A stretch of 64,000 nt of DNA from Portunus trituberculatus. Taxonomy: Eukaryota; Arthropoda; Malacostraca; Decapoda; Portunidae. The notes beneath the pieces were generated by a model that did no database searches, was not told where the DNA came from, and saw only the letters and a program-made list of their open reading frames with translations. The stretch lies in contig NC_059268.1 in NCBI RefSeq assembly GCF_017591435.1, forward strand, positions 7,728,684 through 7,792,683, written 5' to 3'. Made by a program: the position numbers and the translations under genes. Of the stretch, positions 1-14,455 are shown one piece after another (within the stretch, counting starts at the first letter, position 1; each line of letters starts with the position of its first letter).

Positions 1-249
1 ATAAATGGATAAGTAAATAAATAGTGAAAAAAAAGAAGGAGGAAACTTTGTCCAGGGAAATAGTAACTTTAGTCTCCCCATACGACATTTCATCTACTTT
101 TTTTTTTTTTTTTTTTTTTTGCCTCAGAGTCACATTTCCTTTTTTATCTCTCTTAGGCCTGCCGAGCTCCAGTCCTGCCAGCCTTTCCCGCTCCCTTTCC
201 ATGTCACACTTGAGCGATTCGCTTTGGAATTTCTGTGTGTGAGCCTCCA

Positions 250-351
<102 letters not shown>

Positions 352-446
352 GGTCCTTTCCTGTCACTCATTAAGTTAAGGTACACATTCCTCTCAAATT
401 GCAAAAATATCCACTGATAGGCGAGTGAAATAGTAATGTTGATGAT

Positions 447-500
447 TCTGATAATAATAGTAATGATAGTAGTAGTAGCAGCAGCAGCAGTAGTAGCAGC

Positions 501-550
<50 letters not shown>

Positions 551-551
551 C

Positions 552-592
<41 letters not shown>

Positions 593-623
593 CAGTAGTA
601 GTAGCAGTAGTAGTAGTAGTAGC

Positions 624-708
<85 letters not shown>

Positions 709-738
709 ATAATAGTAACAATGATAATAATAATAATG

Positions 739-783
<45 letters not shown>
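447..783. repeat. Compound trinucleotide array (TAG)n-(TAA)n with CAG interruptions
   Basis: About 250 bp of TAG units with scattered CAG substitutions passes into TAA/ATGATAA units at about 707. The interruptions show the array has been accumulating point changes. Long Val, Leu or Tyr frames through it are artefacts. Confidence 0.97.
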
Positions 784-784
<1 letters not shown>

Positions 785-960
785 GAGTAAAAGTGGAGAA
801 TGGACAACAAAGGAAAGAATAAAACAATAAAGAGAAAAGAAAAGAGGGAAGAAGAATTGAAAGATGGCAGTAAGAAATAAGAAGGAATAGAGGAAGAGAA
901 TAAAGACTAGAGAAGAAGAAAAAAAAGAGTAAAGGAGTTGAGAATGGAAAGAATAAGGAT
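784..960. repeat. Purine-rich low-complexity tract
   Basis: About 170 bp of mostly A and G directly follows the TAA array, with irregular AAAGA, GGAAGA and AAGAA words and no fixed period. Confidence 0.7.
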
Positions 961-1270
961 TGTAATATTTTGTTCTGACGTAGTACCTTAACTTGTCCTA
1001 TTACAGAACCGCCACTTCCTTTTGATTGCCTTCAGTCGGATTAACTCACCTTTTTACGGCGAGTGTGGATTCAAGTCGCTGCTAAAAAGTCATGAAACAG
1101 ATGGAAAAGTGTGATTCAAAACACCTATTTTTTTTTTTTTTTTGTGTTGGTTCAGTTAATTTTTTTATATTTTTTAGTTCTTTAGAAGATTTAGTTTTTT
1201 GCTTTATCAATTGCTGGCGCTCTTCCTTTTCTTCTTCTTCATCGCATTAACATCGCAGTGTCCATTAGAA

Positions 1271-2103
<833 letters not shown>

Positions 2104-2140
<37 letters not shown>
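2104..2140. repeat. (GT)n microsatellite
   Basis: Short perfect GT array. Confidence 0.95.
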
Positions 2141-2141
<1 letters not shown>

Positions 2142-2261
2142 TGTAGTATACATGTAGATAGTTTTCCTTATTGTTTCTGTGCAGCTGTTTTGTGTACGTG
2201 CTCCAATATCAGTCCTGGTGGCAGTGTGGTGAGACTCCAGCTTCGAGACGTGGGCGGTGAG

Positions 2262-2303
2262 GTGCGTGGTGCGTGGTGCGTGGTGCGTGGAGCGTGGAGC
2301 GCG
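2262..2303. repeat. 7 bp minisatellite GTGCGTG, six units
   Basis: Four GTGCGTG units are followed by GAGCGTG and GAGCGCG, so the array decays towards its 3' side. Confidence 0.9.
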
Positions 2304-2475
2304 GAGAGGATTGGGTAATGTTTGTTTCTCCCGTCATTATGATAGACAATGTGATCAGCTTACACCACTCCAACTTGTCAATGCCTCTCAGGAAACTCCG
2401 ACACATTGATGCTCGGGGAGGCAAATTCGTACTGTTTCCGTGTAAACTCTGCCACACCACTGATATATTCTTGTA

Positions 2476-3438
<963 letters not shown>

Positions 3439-3498
<60 letters not shown>
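3439..3498. repeat. (CT)n microsatellite, 60 bp
   Basis: Perfect CT array. Confidence 0.98.
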
Positions 3499-3503
<5 letters not shown>

Positions 3504-4092
3504 GTAGTTATGTCTGTGGAGGTTTAATCAGGGGGCAGTAATATGCAACCAATTTTTTTTTTTTTTATATGTCAGTGTCTGTCTCGCCCCGGTGAACACA
3601 AATACTGGAGCTACTACACATATAATACAAAGAACTGTCTCTTGTGTTCCTCTGTACCTGTTCGTCTTTGTGGCCACTACACGATGCACTCAGGTATTTC
3701 AGGGACAAGTTTAATTATCTTGTTTCTCTTTTTTCCCCACAGGTAAGTGTTGACAGACCTCCCTTCCTCCGGATTCATGCTGATTACACGTGAGTGAATG
3801 CGTGAGTAAGTGCGTGTGTGTGGGGGGGTAGGTGGCCGGAATAGAGTGATTCTGACGATATCTAATAAGACATTCCCCGTTTGCTTTTCTTTTTTTCTCT
3901 TTCAATGGGCGTTTATGAGTCTTTGCTGTGATCAGTTTGCCCCAGAAATAACTTGAGATTGACTTCACCAAAACCAGTACTGGAGAGATGAAAGGCGAGC
4001 AAACTGGGTTAATACTTCATACCATCCGTTAACTGGTGCTTTGATAGTCGTCATCAAGCCTTTGGGATATTAAAATTCTTGATTCTTTAGAG
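3499..4092. other. Spacer before the hAT MITE, no gene recognised
   Basis: Unremarkable sequence with a T run near 3553. Bases 4085-4092 (CTTTAGAG) are the left target-site copy of the element that follows. Confidence 0.5.
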
Positions 4093-4451
4093 CAGTGGTT
4101 CCTAAACTTTTCGTGAGCGAGTGCCATTTGGAGGTTCCACACAGTCTTCGCGTATCACCTGGTTCCAGAAATATTCACTTCCAGCAAATATCAATTTATT
4201 CACAAGTAGAACACACAAATGAACTAACGACAAGGAACATAACTCAATTTAATGCGAGGGATGCATCTGTTTCTTCTCCACCAGCTGATCGATGTCAGAT
4301 TATCTTATGTAAGGCAATAATATTTTTTTCTGAGAACTGAATGAACTTAATTTAACAAAGAATCACATATGATCCCGAAAGTGCTCATGTACCACCTGGA
4401 AGACCTTCGCGTACCACTGGTGATACGCGTACCAAAGGTTGGGAATCACTG
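4093..4451. mobile_element. Non-autonomous hAT-type MITE, 359 bp
   Basis: The left end begins CAGTGGTTCCTAAACTTT. The right end, reverse-complemented, begins CAGTGATTCCCAACCTTT, giving an inverted repeat of about 18 bp with three mismatches. The flanks are CTTTAGAG (4085-4092) and CTGTAGAG (4452-4459), an 8 bp target duplication with one mismatch. The CAGTGGTTC start and 8 bp duplication are typical of hAT transposons of the Charlie type, and the GCGTACCA words near the right end also recall such elements. The interior has no transposase frame, so the copy would have been moved by a transposase encoded elsewhere. Confidence 0.85.
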
Positions 4452-4587
4452 CTGTAGAGGCTTGATCCTTTAGATGCTGGCTGAGACTGAAGGAAGCAGA
4501 ACAGTGGCTATATTTGCATGTGTCTATGATAATCTAAGTCGTGTTTAGCTATGCACTGATATTTTTATTGCTTTCCATGTAAATGCT

Positions 4588-4588
<1 letters not shown>

Positions 4589-4622
<34 letters not shown>
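4589..4622. repeat. (AC)n microsatellite
   Basis: Short AC array. Confidence 0.95.
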
Positions 4623-4624
<2 letters not shown>

Positions 4625-5145
4625 CAACTTCCAGTCCTACATTTTGTCTTTCATTTTCATCTATCTCCCTTATTGTTTGGCTTTTTCAGTGTAAATGAAT
4701 ACGCCTCAGTCTAAAGAGAAAACGAGAGAGGAAAAAAAGAGGCGGCATATTTTCTCATATTAGTCTTAATTACTTTTTGAGTGTCATATTTTCTCCTCCT
4801 GTCGAGCATTTTTCTTTTTTTTTTACATGGAAGGGACCAGTTTTCTACAATATTTCAGTGTCTTTTGGCTCCCTTTTCCATCGCCTCCCACCATTCATTG
4901 TGGCTTAATAGAACGCCTAACTAACAAAGCGTGAAAGTCATCCCTAATCAGCTCCATTTCCCTCAACTCTCTTTTTCTTTCCGTTCCAATGTCTTTTCTC
5001 TTGAGGAAAAGGAAAAAATATTAGGATGTTCGCGGCCAAGTTCTTTCATTAACATTTTTCTCCCTCTATTTTTCTGTCTAGCCTCATCTTACAACTTGTA
5101 TTAATTGCTCCCTTTGTGACTCCGTGAAAATGAATATGGTGAGCG
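4623..5145. other. T/C-rich spacer, no gene recognised
   Basis: Pyrimidine-leaning sequence with short T runs. No coding or RNA signal is seen. Confidence 0.5.
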
Positions 5146-5200
5146 TGGTAGTGGTGATGGTGGTGGTAGTGGTGGTGGTGGTGGTGATAGTGGTAGCGGT
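5146..5200. repeat. Imperfect (GTG)n trinucleotide array
   Basis: GGT/GTG units are interrupted by GAT and TAG triplets. A purine-rich GGAAGA stretch follows to about 5440. Confidence 0.85.
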
Positions 5201-5554
5201 CGGCAGCTGGCTGGGGAAGGATCGAGGAAGAAAGGAAGGCGAGAAGGGGATGAGGCACAGAGGACCCGATGGGAGAGGAAAGAATCAAGGAAGAAAGGAA
5301 GGCTGGGAGAGAATGCTGCAGGGAGGAACGAAGGCAGGGGAAGATGGTACTGATGGAAAGTAACAGAAAACTTTCAACCACGGAGGAAATGGGAAGAGAA
5401 GAGATCGAAGAAGAGCAAGGTTTAGGAGAACATTTCCATTTTTTTTTTAACATTTATACTCACATTATGATCATAACCTCTTTCTCGCAGCCATTCACAT
5501 CACATGAGGACTTTTGCAGAATTTCATAATGGCACGAGAACGCCACACGTGCAT

Positions 5555-5555
5555 C

Positions 5556-5614
<59 letters not shown>

Positions 5615-5628
5615 AGGGAGAGGGAGAG
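5555..5628. repeat. (GA)n array ending in GGGAGA hexamers
   Basis: The GA array is interrupted once near its start and ends in four GGGAGA-type units. Confidence 0.96.
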
Positions 5629-6283
5629 TTGACAGGAGAAGCAGAAGCAAACAAAACCATTCCTTTTTCCCTGGGTGGAGTTGTTCCCAGGACACACGGC
5701 GGCCCTCACTGCTGCCTGGTGTGAGGGTAGTCAAAGCATGGGCGGCATTCTGGGGGTCACTCTGTCATGACCCATCGTAGAGATCGCCGGTTGGGGATGG
5801 AGTGTTCCTCTTAACACTCTCCGCGTTTGATGTGTCGCTCCAGGAGTCAGCCAGACAGTATGACGTCAGCGTGTGTCTTGTTGGCTGACACCACCAGAGA
5901 GGGTGAAGGCAGGCCGGCGCTTCAGGCTGTCGTCCTGATCGGGGAAGACTGATTGCGAACGTCGAGACTCTTCATCTTCCCACCTTTCTCTTTTCTTTTG
6001 TTACTCTCTTTGTCTTTCTCTCGTTTTCTCAGTATTCTTGCTTTTCTCTTCCTTTTCCTCGTGTGGCCTTTACGATATTCCTCTCTCCTCGTTTGCATGC
6101 CATCCTCAGTCCCTCGCTTTCACTTCATATTTCCGCTCCCAACTCGAAACTGTTCAGTTGTTTTATGTGATGTTTGCTTATATAACTTTATAATCCTCTT
6201 TGTAGATATGTTCATGATTTCTGTTTGTGCCTGGCATTTTGTATAATTCATGTACGAGTAAAATTGAATGAAAATTATTGACG

Positions 6284-6285
<2 letters not shown>
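5629..6285. other. Non-repetitive stretch with a pyrimidine tract
   Basis: GC-moderate sequence to about 5960, then a CT-rich non-tandem tract at about 5975-6070. No gene recognised. Confidence 0.5.

Positions 6286-6334
<49 letters not shown>
6286..6334. repeat. (CT)n microsatellite
   Basis: Perfect CT array of 49 bp. Confidence 0.97.
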
Positions 6335-6336
<2 letters not shown>

Positions 6337-6668
6337 AACTTTTAGCTTATTTCAAAAGCGAACTGATGATTGTGATTGTTGACATGAGTATGCATTGAAA
6401 TGATTTTACTGATATGTTTAAAACTGTCCCTTCACTTGACCCCGCTTAGCCTTCCCTCTCACGCTGCTGTCATCTCTAATCTGTCTTTCATCCACGTATT
6501 CATTCAGTTATTGTATGAGACTCGCTCACCAAACTAAATGTCATTCAATTATGGCCAAGACTCCTCCAACACTGGTTCTGCTTTGTCTCTTTGTCTATCT
6601 GCCTCTTTGCTTCAATGCTTGACTGTCTGTCCCCCCCTCTCTGCCTGTCTGTGTTTCTGCTTGATTTC

Positions 6669-6831
<163 letters not shown>

Positions 6832-7049
6832 AGATGAAAGCGAGGCCATAAATCACATTGGAAACATTAATTTTGTCTGGTCAAAATCTCGCAACGTGGC
6901 TCGGGGCTTCTTGAATCTTGATGGTTAATTTCTAATATTTCTCGTCTTGACATTTCCAGTGGTCGTGTGGTTGGTGTATATTCAGTGTCGCAGGATTACG
7001 AGTACTCCCTTACAAAAGATCTGGTGATAATATTTCTCTCGTCAAATCG

Positions 7050-7290
7050 ATAAGGTCATAAGAACGTAAGAAAATGAGGGAAGGTATACATGGCAGTCCC
7101 TCTGTGAAGCATTCTGATCCGTGAAAATGTCTCTCTCTTTTTTTTTTTAATCTCCTTAAATGACTCGGCACCGACAACCTGATTTCCATGTCGAATAAAG
7201 AACAACTTGATTTCCATGTCGAATAAAGAACTTGTTACCGTGAACCACACACGCTGTTGAGACAATTGACAACGGAACTTACAATACATT
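7050..7290 (-). mobile_element. Decayed LINE C-terminal relic (reverse transcriptase end)
   Basis: The plus strand starts with ATAAGAACGTAAGAAAATGA, a word I recall from a dispersed decapod repeat. It continues through GGCAGTCCCT and AATGACTCGGCACCGACAAC. On the minus strand the latter region reads QVVGAESFKEI, resembling the VVxAESxxSFKxRLD stretch near the C-terminus of many non-LTR reverse transcriptases. The copy is short, broken and interrupted by a CT/T run at 7130-7149 and by a local duplication at 7175-7230. The family assignment rests on this motif and on memory of the repeat, not on a search. Confidence 0.5.
7175..7230. repeat. 28 bp direct tandem duplication
   Basis: Two 28 bp copies differ at one position (CAACCTG versus CAACTTG). 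The duplication lies inside the LINE relic and would have disrupted it further. Confidence 0.92.
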
Positions 7291-8055
7291 TTTTTTATTC
7301 AAGTTGACCTTTGAATAGATCCCTTTGTTTAGTGATGTTGCAATAAAATGGTAATGTTGATTTTAAATATTTGTGGAGATTATGTATAAATTATCAGCAT
7401 GACCAGCACCAGCAGCTACTTACAGAATGGGCTAATATAAGTGGGAAGTCTTTCAAATGTAAAACAGTTCTTTTATTGCTTGGTGTAATGATCGAAAGAT
7501 AAAGATGGGAATGAATGGAAAAAAAAATAGTGTGTTTATATTTTTTATGTTTATTAGTTTGCCTGAAGGAGAATGGCTAATGTCAAGTCTTTCCTAAAAA
7601 AGTTCTCTAATTAAAAAAAATCTCTCAGCACAATAAGTTAACAAATAACAGAAACACGTCGTATGGCTACGTACATGTCTGCCTTTCCTCTGTTGCAAAC
7701 ACTGACTCTGGCAAACCAACTGATTGCTTATATCTGATTATATTATTTAAATGAGAAGAGTATAGAAATATTGCAATTTTATTCCCTTTGCGAGCGACGA
7801 GTAATTCCACAAAATTAGCTTAGACACCAACACAATATTGGAATATGTGCCGCGTGTGTATTTAATTTATTGACTATGTAATTAGAGCGAAATTCGCACA
7901 GTGTAACACAATAAACTAGACACCAAATGAACTCCACCACCAACTCCTTGAATTAACTTTCTTATTTTAGCTGAAATAACGTTATTTGGGCCAATTCGCT
8001 TTGTAGGACTAGCAGTTCTGTCAAGTGCTGTACCTGCGAGATGTAGGAAGCTGCT

Positions 8056-8057
<2 letters not shown>
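7291..8057. other. AT-rich spacer, no gene recognised
   Basis: Bases 7291-8000 are AT-rich with many stops in all frames. No terminal repeats or RNA folds are evident by eye. Confidence 0.5.

Positions 8058-8097
<40 letters not shown>
8058..8097. repeat. (GT)n microsatellite
   Basis: Perfect GT array of 40 bp. Confidence 0.97.
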
Positions 8098-8098
<1 letters not shown>

Positions 8099-8433
8099 CA
8101 TAGGTGGAGACGCAAGAATGTGTAACAAGGGCGAATGTTGTATGAATCCTCCCCCGCCATTCACTCACTGGAGGCAATCACCGTGAGTCGTGCAGGTAAT
8201 CAAATAAGTCGGGAATTACCGGAGAAGAAACCAATATTCTCTTTTGCTTGTGTCCTGAAATACTGTACCATGTGACCCAACAGGTACTCGGCCCGCGCAC
8301 CGCAGTTGTTCCCCACCCTCCCATCACGGTGCCTCCACCTCACGCAACCCTGACGGTATTTAATTTGTCCACACATTGCGTCAGATGTCTTTTATCACGT
8401 GATGTTTGCAGGCTGGCTATAATTCTTTCTACA

Positions 8434-8435
<2 letters not shown>

Positions 8436-8502
<67 letters not shown>
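8436..8502. repeat. (CT)n microsatellite
   Basis: Perfect CT array of 67 bp. Confidence 0.98.
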
Positions 8503-8505
<3 letters not shown>

Positions 8506-8679
8506 ACCGACAATATCCACGTAATATATCTAATATGTGACATTTTAGTGCTATATATTACTGAGGCTTCTATTTCGGAACTGCATCTACGTTTGATACT
8601 GTTGCTCCACAAACACTCCTCTGATGAGAAACAGATCTGCTGCTGTTTGTTCTTCCCTGTGCTCCCTGTATTCATTTGT

Positions 8680-8727
8680 CCTCCTCCTCCTCCTCCTCCT
8701 CCTCCTCCTCCTCCTCCTCCTCCTCCC
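8680..8727. repeat. (CCT)n trinucleotide array
   Basis: Sixteen uninterrupted CCT units. The poly-Pro frame through it is a repeat translation. Confidence 0.97.
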
Positions 8728-8871
8728 TTGCTCGTTCCAGTTGTATCTTCATTAAAATATCAAATTAGCTCACCAGATGTCTGAGGAATGTTATCAGTGT
8801 CTCGTAGGACTCGACTTATTTTTGTTTCCCCGGACCTGAGCGTTTGACTGGTGCCGTGAAGGCGAGACGCA

Positions 8872-8873
<2 letters not shown>

Positions 8874-8937
<64 letters not shown>
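8874..8937. repeat. (GA)n microsatellite
   Basis: Perfect GA array of 64 bp. Confidence 0.98.
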
Positions 8938-8940
<3 letters not shown>

Positions 8941-8990
8941 GAGTGAATTTATACCTCTGTGATGGATTTGAAAACACAGACCTACTTGAC

Positions 8991-9178
8991 CGCTTCCATA
9001 TTCATTCTACTTAGTATTTGGTGATTTTATATAACTACAGAAACTTATGTAAGGATTGAAAGAGTGAAGACTGTGGCTATTAATCTTCTGACCTCCATAG
9101 ACCCTTCCTAATGTCAATAAAAGGTCTAATCGTACACAAATCTCAAAGTAAAATGTGTCCCAGTATTGAAGGGGTTAA
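8991..9178 (+). mobile_element. TTAA-type MITE, copy A (left end degraded)
   Basis: The body shares words such as TATTTGGTGATTT, CTCCATAGACCCTTCCTAAT and AAATGTGTCCCAGTATTGAA with copies at 26887-27100 and 29792-30005. The right end is intact, with GTATTGAAGGGG followed by TTAA. The left terminal ~30 bp have diverged beyond recognition. Its relatives and ends suggest a non-autonomous piggyBac-like family. Confidence 0.8.
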
Positions 9179-9301
9179 TCTTGTGTCAGTTTTCTTGTGA
9201 TGTTCTGTGTTCTTCCTTTTTTTTTTTTTTATCTTGAGTAGTGGATGAAAACACGTATTTTTTTGCCTTTAGTTTTTTTTGCATAGCTTTCTTTTCATTG
9301 C

Positions 9302-9690
9302 TTTCCCCTATCGGTAATAATAATAATAGTAATAATGATAATAATAATAATAATATATACTTTATTTAGTCAATTTGTAATGATACATACAAATTGAAAC
9401 TCTGTGGATCCAGATCATTCAAAGTTACAGTTACAACACACATACAGTACAACACACAATAGAATATCTGTGACAAGGTAAGGTCCAAGACTAAAACTAT
9501 ATACACTACACTATATTAAAATCACCATGCTGTAAATTTATCATGCATCAGAATCGAAATCACAATGGAAGCAATAACTTTACCTTTATGCAATTTAATG
9601 CTAACTGGTACAAATGAATTTTTATATCTAGATGTTTTCTGTGAAGGCAAGGTGTTCGTTCCTTTTGCTGTTACTACTCGTCAACGCAAC
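9302..9690 (-). mobile_element. LINE 3' end (C-terminal reverse transcriptase relic, 3' UTR and tail)
   Basis: On the minus strand a short frame reads KTSRYKNSFVPVSIKL. This resembles the R-Y-x-N-S-F-x-P-x-S-I-x-L-W-N block at the C-terminus of many CR1- and Jockey-type non-LTR retrotransposons. Downstream is about 270 bp of AT-rich 3' UTR, then AATAAAGTATAT and an ATT-rich tail (plus-strand 9317-9356). A poly-ATT tail after an AATAAA-like word fits target-primed reverse transcription. The usual W-N-x-L-P is degraded and the frame has an in-frame stop just upstream, so this is a dead 5'-truncated copy. Confidence 0.6.
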
Positions 9691-9801
9691 CTTCCTTTTG
9701 CGAATCAATAGTGTCAAACTGTGAGGATTTATTTTGTTATATTCATGTACTAGAATGTGAGGAGCAATTTGAGCATGATTGTTGCTGGTTAAGAAGTATT
9801 C

Positions 9802-9914
<113 letters not shown>

Positions 9915-9931
9915 TAAATTTCCTTTATCGT

Positions 9932-10034
<103 letters not shown>

Positions 10035-10162
10035 CAGCAAAATTAGTGAGTTTGTATTCAACTATAACAAAAAAAAAAAAAAAAAGTGAGGAGGACGTAC
10101 AGGAAAGGATAAGAAAGAAAGTCAATCACCTTTTTTTTTTTTACTTGGCATCATTGTGTAAG

Positions 10163-10204
10163 CGAGTGAGTGAATGAGTGAGTGAGTGAGTGAGTGAGTG
10201 AGTG
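10163..10204. repeat. (GAGT)n tetranucleotide array
   Basis: About ten GAGT units with one GAAT variant. Confidence 0.93.
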
Positions 10205-10391
10205 TTTAGCTCCGCACTGAATATAACTCTCCCTCTACCCACTTCTCTCACTTCATCCCTCTCTTTCAGGTCTGTTATTGTTTCCTTTTCTCTATTTTTT
10301 CTTCTCCTTCATTCTGTTACTTCTCATGTCGCTCATATTTTGTTCATCTTTGCTTTTCTTTTGCATCTACAAGTATTATTATCTTTTCTCC

Positions 10392-10392
<1 letters not shown>
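10205..10392. repeat. Pyrimidine-rich tract
   Basis: TC-rich non-tandem sequence leading into a GT array. It has open frames but no protein character. Confidence 0.6.
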
Positions 10393-10424
<32 letters not shown>

Positions 10425-10430
10425 TGAGTG
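10393..10430. repeat. (GT)n array with (GAGT) end
   Basis: GT array finishing in two GAGT units. Confidence 0.95.
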
Positions 10431-10638
10431 ATCGATTATTTTATAGTATCTTATATTTCTCTTTCTCAGCTTAAACTAATTGAGGCTTCTTGTTCAGTGA
10501 GGCAGTCTGATTTTTTACTTTTTTTTCTTTATTTATTTCTCACAGACATTGATTTATTTATAACTTGATCTTATTGCGTATTCTTACTCTTTCTCCATAT
10601 ATCCTTTTCTTATTCTATTGTTTCATTTTACCAACCAT

Positions 10639-10641
<3 letters not shown>

Positions 10642-10727
<86 letters not shown>
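10642..10727. repeat. (CT)n microsatellite
   Basis: Perfect CT array of 86 bp. Confidence 0.98.
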
Positions 10728-10729
<2 letters not shown>

Positions 10730-11985
10730 TCCTGGATGTCACCGCAGTATACCATCTTTTTCTTATCTCTGTCTGTCACTCTGAAATGACACCACTGTCA
10801 TTATATTTTTAAAATGAACTCGCGAACACGTGACGGTGGTACTATTTTTGTAGCGCCAACCAGTCTACCAATATTGAAGAGTCTACTTTTCCTGCTTGCA
10901 ACCTTCATACAGTAACATACCTTGGGGTAGCTCTACCGATTGATTAAGTTTGCTTTACCTGTATCTTTTTCTGTTCGTTCTGTCAGTGTTAAGTGTTAGA
11001 GGGGAACTTCATGTGTGTTCATGATTCGTGCAGAAATATTATTGATAGCGCTTCTGTAGAAAAAAAAATATTCAGACTTGTTTTTTTCTGAATTTGTTTT
11101 CTTTCGCTTCTCATAATAGAAATAAAAAAAGAAATGATGTAGAACGTCTTGAATAAACGCGTTGGCAGACTACTCAGATATTTGGTGTACACAATGGTGG
11201 ACTGGGGAATGAGTGAAATGTTCTACCTATCTTGAAATTTTCTCTTGATAAATAAGACGAGCAGACGCAATGTGAACAAAGAGTAAATTGCACTGATATC
11301 TTGCTAGTGTTGCGGTGTAGGGTGTTTGTGTGTGTGTATGTGCGTATGTGTGTGAAGTTATATCCCTTGGTGTGAGGGGAATCTTGCGTGCACGTTTGTC
11401 TGGCGGTATTTTACTCTGGTGCCATTAGCGGGTTGTTTGGTATTGCCGCTGATTCATAATTGGAATATATCGTGATGTCGTGCAATACTGTGTTCTGTGT
11501 TTGTTGTGTGTGAGATGTGGCATGGCGGTGTCTTGCAGATGCACGTCCTCCGCGGTGGTGGTATTCTAGCGCTGATGTGTTATGTATCACTGGTGTTGTG
11601 GTGTTTCTTGTGTGGTGGCGTGTGGTATGTGATGTGTAGAGTGTACGTTGTGGTAAGCTTACATATTGCATTGCCCTGGTGTACGTGTGGCGTGACGTGG
11701 GGTTTTGTCAGTGCAGCTCCGGTGATGTGCTTGCTCAGACTTTTAATTAAGTTTTACATGATTGCTGTCACTATGTTCAGGTACTGTTGGGTCTGATGGT
11801 CATCTAGTCTTTTTGTTCATTTAGTCTGACCTTCAGTTTTACCGTTCAGTTTGACTTGACATATTTGCCATGCATATGAATAGGTACTCTTATCTAACCA
11901 AACATTTATTAATGCAAGATTTTTCATCATGTCACGAAACAGTGTGCCCTTGAATTCAGGAATGTATTTACTCTTGTTTAATTTC
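10728..11985. other. 1.26 kb stretch without gene; G/T-rich centre
   Basis: Bases 11320-11720 are unusually rich in TGTG, GTGG and TGGTG words without true tandem order, perhaps a decayed GT-based repeat. The 99-codon plus frame at 11497-11796 lies in this biased sequence and shows no domain. Confidence 0.55.
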
Positions 11986-12085
<100 letters not shown>

Positions 12086-12129
12086 GAAAAAGCTCTAGTA
12101 GTTGTGTTTTCAATCTGCGTTTTTTTTTT

Positions 12130-12260
12130 TTTGGGGGAGAGGGAGCACCGCCACTGCCCAAGTCCACGCCGGGGCTGTGCCGAGCGTCGGGACACAGTCA
12201 TTACCCGCGAGAACGTGCCGCCGCCGGACGGGGACAACGTTCTTGAAACAACTTTCACGT
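12130..12260. other. GC-rich, CpG-bearing patch
   Basis: About 130 bp with many CG dinucleotides between two CA arrays, much richer in GC than its surroundings. A plus frame (…DTVITRENVPPPDGDNVLETTF…) is open through it but has no splice signals or family that I recognise. Confidence 0.4.
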
Positions 12261-12335
12261 TTTCTCAACACCGGAAGACTATTGAAATATTCTTGTGGGA
12301 GGAGAAAGTCTTCGGTGGGAAAAATTTGCTTTCTC

Positions 12336-12340
<5 letters not shown>

Positions 12341-12419
<79 letters not shown>
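12341..12419. repeat. (AC)n microsatellite
   Basis: Perfect AC array of 79 bp. Confidence 0.98.
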
Positions 12420-12420
<1 letters not shown>

Positions 12421-12708
12421 TCATTCCCCCAAGGAACACCTGCAGACTGTTTGCCAGCAGGTGCTCCATTGGTTGATTTTCCTGTTGCGAGCACCAGAAC
12501 ACCGCAAATAATGGAAGGAAGGACGGGTGGTGGGATGTGATCGTGGGCTGGCGAATGAGAGAAAGAGAAACGGGGAAAAATTAGATCAGTAAACAAGAGA
12601 GAAGGAAAGAGTGGGGAAGTGGGTTGGAAGGTAATGTGTAAAGGAAAGAAAATGCTAAATGAACAATAGTAAAACGTAGAAGATAAATACTTTGAAAATT
12701 GTTATCAA

Positions 12709-12912
<204 letters not shown>

Positions 12913-13313
12913 ACGTTTTCTCCATAAATACTAATATAATCTGTATAACCAGTACATTTTCTTATCATACCTGGTTCTTAGTAAACAAACACAAGGGAGC
13001 ATTGTGATTTAACGGAGCGAAGTATGTGGGGCGAGGATCCACAAATCAGAGAGAATCATGCTGCATATGCTCCGTTTCACCCACTCTGTCACGGCTATTT
13101 TACAACCCGAGGACACGCGAACATAGCAACACTGGCCTGTCACTGACCCGTCCTATCACCCTCTCATTCTTCTGTACACTCCCGTCATGCCTCGAGACGT
13201 GCGGCAAACTAATGGTCTTTTCCACCTACACAGTTACTTAATTATACGGTTATGGTTTGCGTTCGTTCAAATATACGAGTAGACAACCTGATGTGGATCT
13301 ATTAAATGATAGT

Positions 13314-13859
<546 letters not shown>

Positions 13860-14285
13860 ACTTCCTCTGTTCCTTCATTGCTCATCTTCTTTCTGTTTCT
13901 GTTTTTTATTCTCCTTCTTTCCTTTTTATTGTTTATTTACTTGGTTTCTTTCATCCTGCTTCTCTATTTCCATTCTTTTTTCTCATTTCTTGCTTTGTTT
14001 TTTTTTCTCTATTTTCTTTCTTCTTTTCCATTTTCTTGCTTCCTCTCTTCCTTCACCCTACTTCAAATCTTTCTTCCATCTTCCTTTTCTAACTTCCCCT
14101 TTTCTTTCCAATTCCAAATCTTTCTTTCGTCCTCTTTTCCCGCCTTCCTTCTTTCCTTCTCCATTTTTTGCTTTCTTACTTCTTTTTCCCCTTTCTTCCT
14201 TCTTCTCTTCCTTTCCATCTTCATCTCTTCCTTCCTTTTTTTCTTTTTTTACTTCTTTCCTTCTTACCTCTTTTCCTCCTTCGGT
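13860..14285. repeat. Long irregular polypyrimidine tract (~425 bp)
   Basis: C and T dominate for over 400 bp (TTCCT, TTCTT and TTTTTC words) without a fixed period. The strand bias opens several long Phe/Ser/Leu frames that are not genes. Such tracts can form triplex (H-) DNA. Confidence 0.8.
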
Positions 14286-14365
14286 TCCACGTAAAGATTT
14301 CCTCCTTCCTAATTGCCAAGTGGAAGTCTTGATCCATCCGTTGGTTTTGTGATGATTCATGGAAG

Positions 14366-14366
<1 letters not shown>

Positions 14367-14453
<87 letters not shown>
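14367..14453. repeat. (CA)n microsatellite
   Basis: Perfect CA array of 87 bp. Confidence 0.98.
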
Positions 14454-14455
<2 letters not shown>

